Positions 4,915 to 8,205 of a DNA stretch of 8,205 bases are shown here, piece after piece. Each line of letters opens with the position of its first letter. Positions within the stretch are counted from its first letter, which is position 1. The notes beneath the pieces are model-generated. The model saw only the letters and a program-made list of their open reading frames with translations, made no database searches and was not told where the DNA came from. This DNA comes from Candidatus Electrothrix marina (lineage in GTDB: Bacteria; Desulfobacterota; Desulfobulbia; Desulfobulbales; Desulfobulbaceae), in assembly GCA_004028495.1 (NCBI GenBank), contig MTKS01000050.1:1-8205 (forward strand), read 5' to 3'. The position numbers and the translations under genes are program-made.

Positions 4915-7288
4915 TTCGCGCAGGCGGATAATAACGGTTCAAATCAAAAAATCCCGCCTCCACCGGTTGTTCCTGAAAAAAACGCTGCTGAAACCAATCA
5001 TACTCCTGCCAAAATCGAGGGTCAGCCCGGTTGATACCATACCTGACAAATCGGTCAATCTTTACCTTGTTCACCTTCTCTTTGCCGGACAGCAGACTCA
5101 AAAAATCAGGGAGGTCTTTTTCATGGATCTTGAAAAAATAATTCGGATACGACCCGACAAAACCGGGCAGAATATCCATACTGTCCTTTGAGGAATCCAG
5201 CACTTCTTTTTCAAGGATCATAGCAAAATAGGAGACATTATCATGCCAGCGATTCACCACGATCGTAAAACAGACATCCGGCCTGTTATCCCGCTCTATG
5301 CGTACAAGCGCCAGATTGGTATCAGAGCTGTTGAAGTACGATAACAGCGGGGAATCCGGCCCGGTCACCGAGCGAAATCCCCTCAGAATCTCCTGATCCG
5401 TTTCCAAACGAACAGGTACAGGCGCATAGACACTGTCAGCTTTGAGATAATTGACCGGATCAAAGCGTATTCCTGCCGAGTCCGGGATTTCCTCGCCGAT
5501 AATGTGCTCGATAAACTCTCTTTTCGGATCATCCGAGGCAAAAGAAATCGCGGCGGGCAAAAAGGGAGCCGCAGCATCAAGCAGGGTGCTCTCCGCACCG
5601 AGGTACCAGGAACGCTGCATCTCCATCCGCTGTTTCTTCGGCATAAAATTGAGAAAACCAAGCTCCCCTTCCCGACGCAACTTATCCATATACAGACGAA
5701 CGGCTGCCTGATGGCCCAAATTGCCGTATACGTCGAAGCCGGCAACCAGAGAATAATAAATCCGCTCAAGCAAGGGATAATCAATAACCCAAAGCGTTCG
5801 GGGCAGTCTGCCCAGGACACCCCGATGCACGGATGCGCTGTCAAAATGGCGATACACTGTCAGCAGCGGCGCATCGTTAACTCGCTCCCCTTTCCAGATC
5901 GCCTCATAGCCCAGCCCCTTATCATAATTGGCTGTATAAAAATCCTGCCTGGAACGAAGATACCTAAGCGAAGCCCGGTGATATTTATTATTGAGCATAT
6001 CATTGAGCAACCTGCCGATGGAAAATTCAGAGCCCCGCTCAATGGGCATGATAAGATTATCCTGATTCATCCGGAGAAAGCCCGGATACTTGACGCTCAG
6101 ATCAAATTCCGGGTCAAGAAACATAACCCAGAAATGATCGTGGATCACATTAAGGGCAACCTGCCCTCGGCAGACCGGTCCGCGAATAAAGGTCATAATG
6201 ATATAGTGCGCATTATCCAGGAGGAACCGGTATCGTGAGGCGGCAGGGATCTGTTCAAAAGCAACAAAGGGATTGGCACCGAGTTCAGTCCCGTAGCCGA
6301 CAGGATGAGGTGCCTGCAGCCATTTCGGCGCAATAAATAATTCCTTGAAGCGGGCCAGCATCCGGCAATCAAAACGGACCACCATATGGGTCTTATGAAC
6401 AATGGTGGAATGAATTTTTCGAAAACGATAAAAAAAGGTGTCGGTTTCCGGATCATCATAGGGCCGTACAGTGGCTATCAGATCAACGGCCCGACCGGGC
6501 GGTGTCCTGGACCGCACCAGCTCATAATATTCGTCGGTATCAGTCTCAAACTTGATGTGGGCAAGGAAATAATGTTCATAGAGGTAGCGAGAGGTCATCC
6601 TGTGCTTCGGATCAGCCATATTCAGAAAGGCTTCCCAACGCGCTATCTGCGTCTGATCCGCCGCTTTCGGAGTAACAAGCTCCTGCTGCTGTTCCGGGGT
6701 CGGCCCTTTCCCGCCCTGAGCCAGCCACCCTGCAATCAAGGCAAACTCCTCTTTCTTTAACGGAGGAAAACCAAAGGGCATTCCACGGTTAGGATGTTTG
6801 TCCAGATAACTCCCCAACTCATTCCCGCTGTCAGCGCAGGTCAATTCTTGCGCCTCGGGCTGATACTCGCCGCTGCTCTCAGGATGTTCCATCTTATGGG
6901 CAAGCAACTGCAAAAGAATGGAATTATTCAAACCGGCCTCAGCAGTATTCTCCGTTACTGTGTAAAACCCCTTATCCCGCCATTCTTCGGTTGTCCGGGC
7001 GTCAAAAAAGAGCCGGGTGGGATCCATCGTCTGCAGACGATCGGCATTATACACAGCCTCCTTGCTCGCGCCCCGGTCCAGGCCTTCGTAAGAACTGAGC
7101 TTCAATTGGCAGGGAGAATTATAGCAGGAATGGCAGACCACGCAGCGTTTATCCAGCAGCGGTTTGATTTCACGCAAATAGTCGATGGGATGGTCCGGCA
7201 TCTGTACTTGAACAGGAGGAGGCGGTACTGCGCAGGCGGTCAGCAAGGCACAAAGAAAAGCATATAAAAAAAGCTTAATGGCGGACAT
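4904..7288 (-). CDS. cti: Fatty acid cis/trans isomerase (haem c lipoprotein)
   Basis: Cti is a periplasmic enzyme that converts cis double bonds of membrane phospholipid acyl chains to trans, stiffening the membrane under solvent, heat or osmotic stress. It is best known from Pseudomonas and Vibrio. At 794 residues it has the expected full length. Residues 1-19 form a lipoprotein signal with lipobox L16-T-A-C19; A20 at +2 favours the outer membrane. The haem c site is C49-V-V-C52-H53, followed by the family-typical SCYNSPCQLKLSSYEGLDRGA. The NRGMPFGFPPL run (167-177) closes the haem domain, and M170 is a possible axial ligand. The remaining 600 residues are the Cti-specific region (for example FFYRFRKIHSTIVHKTHMV and FIRGPVCRGQVALNVIHDHFWV) with no frameshift. 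The ATG has CCGGAG about 6 nt upstream. The gene lies 81 bp after the RelE-like gene. A Cti outside Gammaproteobacteria suggests possible acquisition by transfer. Confidence 0.93.
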   Translation of the reverse strand: MSAIKLFLYAFLCALLTACAVPPPPVQVQMPDHPIDYLREIKPLLDKRCVVCHSCYNSPCQLKLSSYEGLDRGASKEAVYNADRLQTMDPTRLFFDARTTEEWRDKGFYTVTENTAEAGLNNSILLQLLAHKMEHPESSGEYQPEAQELTCADSGNELGSYLDKHPNRGMPFGFPPLKKEEFALIAGWLAQGGKGPTPEQQQELVTPKAADQTQIARWEAFLNMADPKHRMTSRYLYEHYFLAHIKFETDTDEYYELVRSRTPPGRAVDLIATVRPYDDPETDTFFYRFRKIHSTIVHKTHMVVRFDCRMLARFKELFIAPKWLQAPHPVGYGTELGANPFVAFEQIPAASRYRFLLDNAHYIIMTFIRGPVCRGQVALNVIHDHFWVMFLDPEFDLSVKYPGFLRMNQDNLIMPIERGSEFSIGRLLNDMLNNKYHRASLRYLRSRQDFYTANYDKGLGYEAIWKGERVNDAPLLTVYRHFDSASVHRGVLGRLPRTLWVIDYPLLERIYYSLVAGFDVYGNLGHQAAVRLYMDKLRREGELGFLNFMPKKQRMEMQRSWYLGAESTLLDAAAPFLPAAISFASDDPKREFIEHIIGEEIPDSAGIRFDPVNYLKADSVYAPVPVRLETDQEILRGFRSVTGPDSPLLSYFNSSDTNLALVRIERDNRPDVCFTIVVNRWHDNVSYFAMILEKEVLDSSKDSMDILPGFVGSYPNYFFKIHEKDLPDFLSLLSGKEKVNKVKIDRFVRYGINRADPRFWQEYDWFQQRFFQEQPVEAGFFDLNRYYPPARIRQ

Positions 7289-7369
7289 AGGTGCTCCGGG
7301 TTACAGTTCACGGACAGCGGGCTTCTGGTCACACACTGCTTGTCCACAGTAATCTATCAAAAAAACACC

Positions 7370-7873
7370 TCAGACTGATTCCCTTGCAAAGGCCGGAAAA
7401 ACCTCACGCAACAGATGCTCGTCAACCTGTTCCATGAGCTGCGTCTCATATTCATCTTCAGAAAAATGATGCGTGGCTTGATGCACGGCTTCATTGTCCG
7501 ACTCCTGACCGGCTGCTCTCCCGACAAAATCAGGGGACAAAGGAACAGACTCTATTGCATCAAGACATGAGCGGTTATTCTCTATCCAGCGCTGACAGTC
7601 GTCGTGGCTGCCGATATAGGTGAAGATCAGGCGGTTTTCCCGTTTCAGCCCGATCAAACGGAATCCGCAGGACAGGCTGTATTTCCGGCAATCTTTCAAA
7701 CGGAATTCTCCGTTATACGTGCGCCTGCATTCCGCTTTCTCATCCAGAGGATTCTGTTGCAAACGGGTCATAATGGTCTCCGCCCGCAGCAAAATATCCC
7801 GCTCTTTTTTCCCGCCCTTACGCAAGGCTTCAAACTGCTTCACAAGATTTCCGGCTTGATGAATTTCCAGCAT
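7370..7873 (-). CDS. RelE/ParE-superfamily toxin-like protein with C-terminal extension
   Basis: The first 95 or so residues of this 167-residue protein resemble RelE/ParE-fold toxin-like proteins: an N-terminal helical part (FEALRKGGKKERDILLRAETIMTRL), then the strands RKYSLSCGFRLIGLKRENRLIFTYIG and the motif GSHDDCQRWIENN (88-100). This last motif is typical of a RelE-like branch of unknown target. RelE proteins act as ribosome-dependent mRNA nucleases, but I cannot identify catalytic residues here with confidence. The remaining 70 residues are acidic and extra to the fold (EDEYETQLMEQVDEHLL). No antitoxin gene is visible on either side, so it is an orphan or its partner lies beyond the right edge. 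The ATG has GAAGGAG about 7 nt upstream, inside a tiny GAAG/CTTC hairpin. It ends 81 bp before cti, and co-transcription is possible. Confidence 0.55.
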   Translation of the reverse strand: MLEIHQAGNLVKQFEALRKGGKKERDILLRAETIMTRLQQNPLDEKAECRRTYNGEFRLKDCRKYSLSCGFRLIGLKRENRLIFTYIGSHDDCQRWIENNRSCLDAIESVPLSPDFVGRAAGQESDNEAVHQATHHFSEDEYETQLMEQVDEHLLREVFPAFARESV

Positions 7874-7895
7874 AACAGAAGCTCCTTCTCACGGT

Positions 7896-7949
7896 TACCG
7901 ACAGTCCGGCAGCTTTGTCCCCTTGAGGACAGAAGAGGAGATGTCGGTA
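7896..7949 (-). promoter_or_regulatory. Two-tier stem in the leader of the RelE-like gene
   Basis: TACCGACA (7896-7903) pairs perfectly with TGTCGGTA (7942-7949). Inside that loop, TGTCC (7916-7920) pairs with GGACA (7927-7931). The element ends about 22 nt before the ATG. It could be an mRNA leader structure or an operator. No T-tract follows, so it is not a terminator. Confidence 0.35.
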
Positions 7950-7996
7950 CCTGAAATAAATTCGTTCAGACGACTGGTTGTTCGCCTGATTTGCCG

Positions 7997-8041
7997 GAAA
8001 GAAAAAGCAAGCCGCAGGTGATAATGATAATCACCAAGGCT
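7997..8041 (-). terminator. Terminator-like hairpin with T-rich tail, leftward
   Basis: On the minus strand AGCC (8041-8038) and GGTGAT pair with ATCACC and GGCT (8013-8010) around a 7-nt loop. They are followed by TGCTTTTTCTTT. The shape fits an intrinsic terminator for a gene or RNA to the right. The stem is modest (4 plus 6 bp, interrupted), and the same bases form a Fur-box-like sequence, so the two readings compete. The 332-bp stretch 7874-8205 has no gene I can recognise: the three minus-strand frames at the right edge close within about 30 codons and show no family motif. Confidence 0.4.
8019..8033. promoter_or_regulatory. Candidate Fur box
   Basis: TGATAATGATAATCA matches the 7-1-7 Fur consensus (TGATAATNATTATCA) at all but one defined position. 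The wider 19-bp consensus is matched at 15 positions. It lies about 145 bp upstream of the RelE-like gene. A -10-like TATCAT on the minus strand falls within it, so ferric-uptake-regulator control of leftward transcription of the RelE-like gene and cti is conceivable. The -35 region is poor. It also overlaps a terminator-like hairpin. Confidence 0.45.
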
Positions 8042-8116
8042 CTGAGGTTAAGGCGTGACAGGCAGGAACAACGTCGCCGTATTTTTTTGCCGTCCCGGAC
8101 CGGGTCGGCTGTTATT

Positions 8117-8163
8117 ACGACATACTCAGGTGCAGAGGTGAGGGGCGGTTAACATTATGTCGT
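8117..8163. repeat. 8-bp inverted repeat with inner stem
   Basis: ACGACATA (8117-8124) and TATGTCGT (8156-8163) are perfectly complementary, and CTCA (8125-8128) pairs with TGAG (8139-8142) directly inside. A 13-nt bulge (8143-8155) lies on one side. It could be part of a structured RNA or a small mobile-element end. No coding frame runs through it. Confidence 0.4.
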
Positions 8164-8205
8164 TCCTCAGCGAGTGGCCTTCTCCTGAACCGGACTGAAC
8201 CTTTC

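Noticed and set aside
5504..6238. Long plus-strand open frame within cti.
   Set aside because: It is antisense to an intact, clearly recognised cti gene and has no family resemblance of its own.
7941..8021. A 26-codon plus-strand frame starting at an ATG directly after AGAGGAG.
   Set aside because: The ribosome site is too close to the ATG, the product shows no motif, and it overlaps the leader stem and the hairpin region.
8040..8165. An integron attC site, from GTTAAC and TTAAGGCG core-like sequences.
   Set aside because: The paired R'' and R' cores are not both present in the right orientation and spacing, and no integrase or cassette array is visible.

Overview
The window looks like a chromosomal segment from a Gram-negative, cytochrome-rich and probably anaerobic bacterium. 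A deltaproteobacterial sulfur-cycle lineage such as the Desulfobulbales would fit. The clues are a SelB elongation factor (selenocysteine use), an Mrp-type Fe-S ATPase with cysteine clusters at both ends, several small c-type cytochrome modules and secreted or lipidated haem proteins. The taxonomic placement is an inference from gene content only. Every gene I can support lies on the minus strand, so transcription runs from the right edge to the left edge.

In transcription order: (1) 7874-8205 has no recognisable gene. It holds a near-consensus Fur-box sequence inside a terminator-like hairpin, plus other inverted repeats. (2) 7370-7873 encodes a RelE/ParE-like protein with an acidic C-terminal extension and no visible antitoxin partner. 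(3) 4904-7288 encodes a complete fatty acid cis/trans isomerase (Cti), a haem c periplasmic lipoprotein that remodels membrane lipids. Its end carries a perfect 15-bp tandem duplication that repeats the stop codon. (4) 4563-4903 is a 341-bp structured intergenic region. It contains mutually exclusive stems, a Shine-Dalgarno site buried in a hairpin, a possible 13-codon leader ORF and an intrinsic terminator ending about 35 nt before mrp. (5) 3573-4550 is mrp. (6) 2829-3455 is a glyoxalase-II-like metallo-beta-lactamase-fold hydrolase. (7) 1943-2770 holds a Uma2-family nuclease-like gene and a truncated piece of an AlbA/HATPase regulator. This segment shows an 18-bp perfect direct repeat that suggests rearrangement. 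(8) 569-1916 holds two cytochrome genes: a four-helix membrane protein with two monohaem domains, and a small secreted cytochrome that is a close paralogue of its last domain. (9) 1-556 is the 5' part of selB, which runs off the left edge.

Functionally the window mixes envelope and redox genes (Cti, cytochromes), Fe-S cluster handling (Mrp) and accessory genes (RelE-like, Uma2, HATPase remnant). The best candidate for something undescribed is the leader upstream of mrp. It has the layout of a transcription attenuator governed by translation of a short leader peptide. A distantly similar block of sequence occurs upstream of the RelE-like gene, so the two may belong to one dispersed element family. 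That similarity was judged by eye and needs an alignment.
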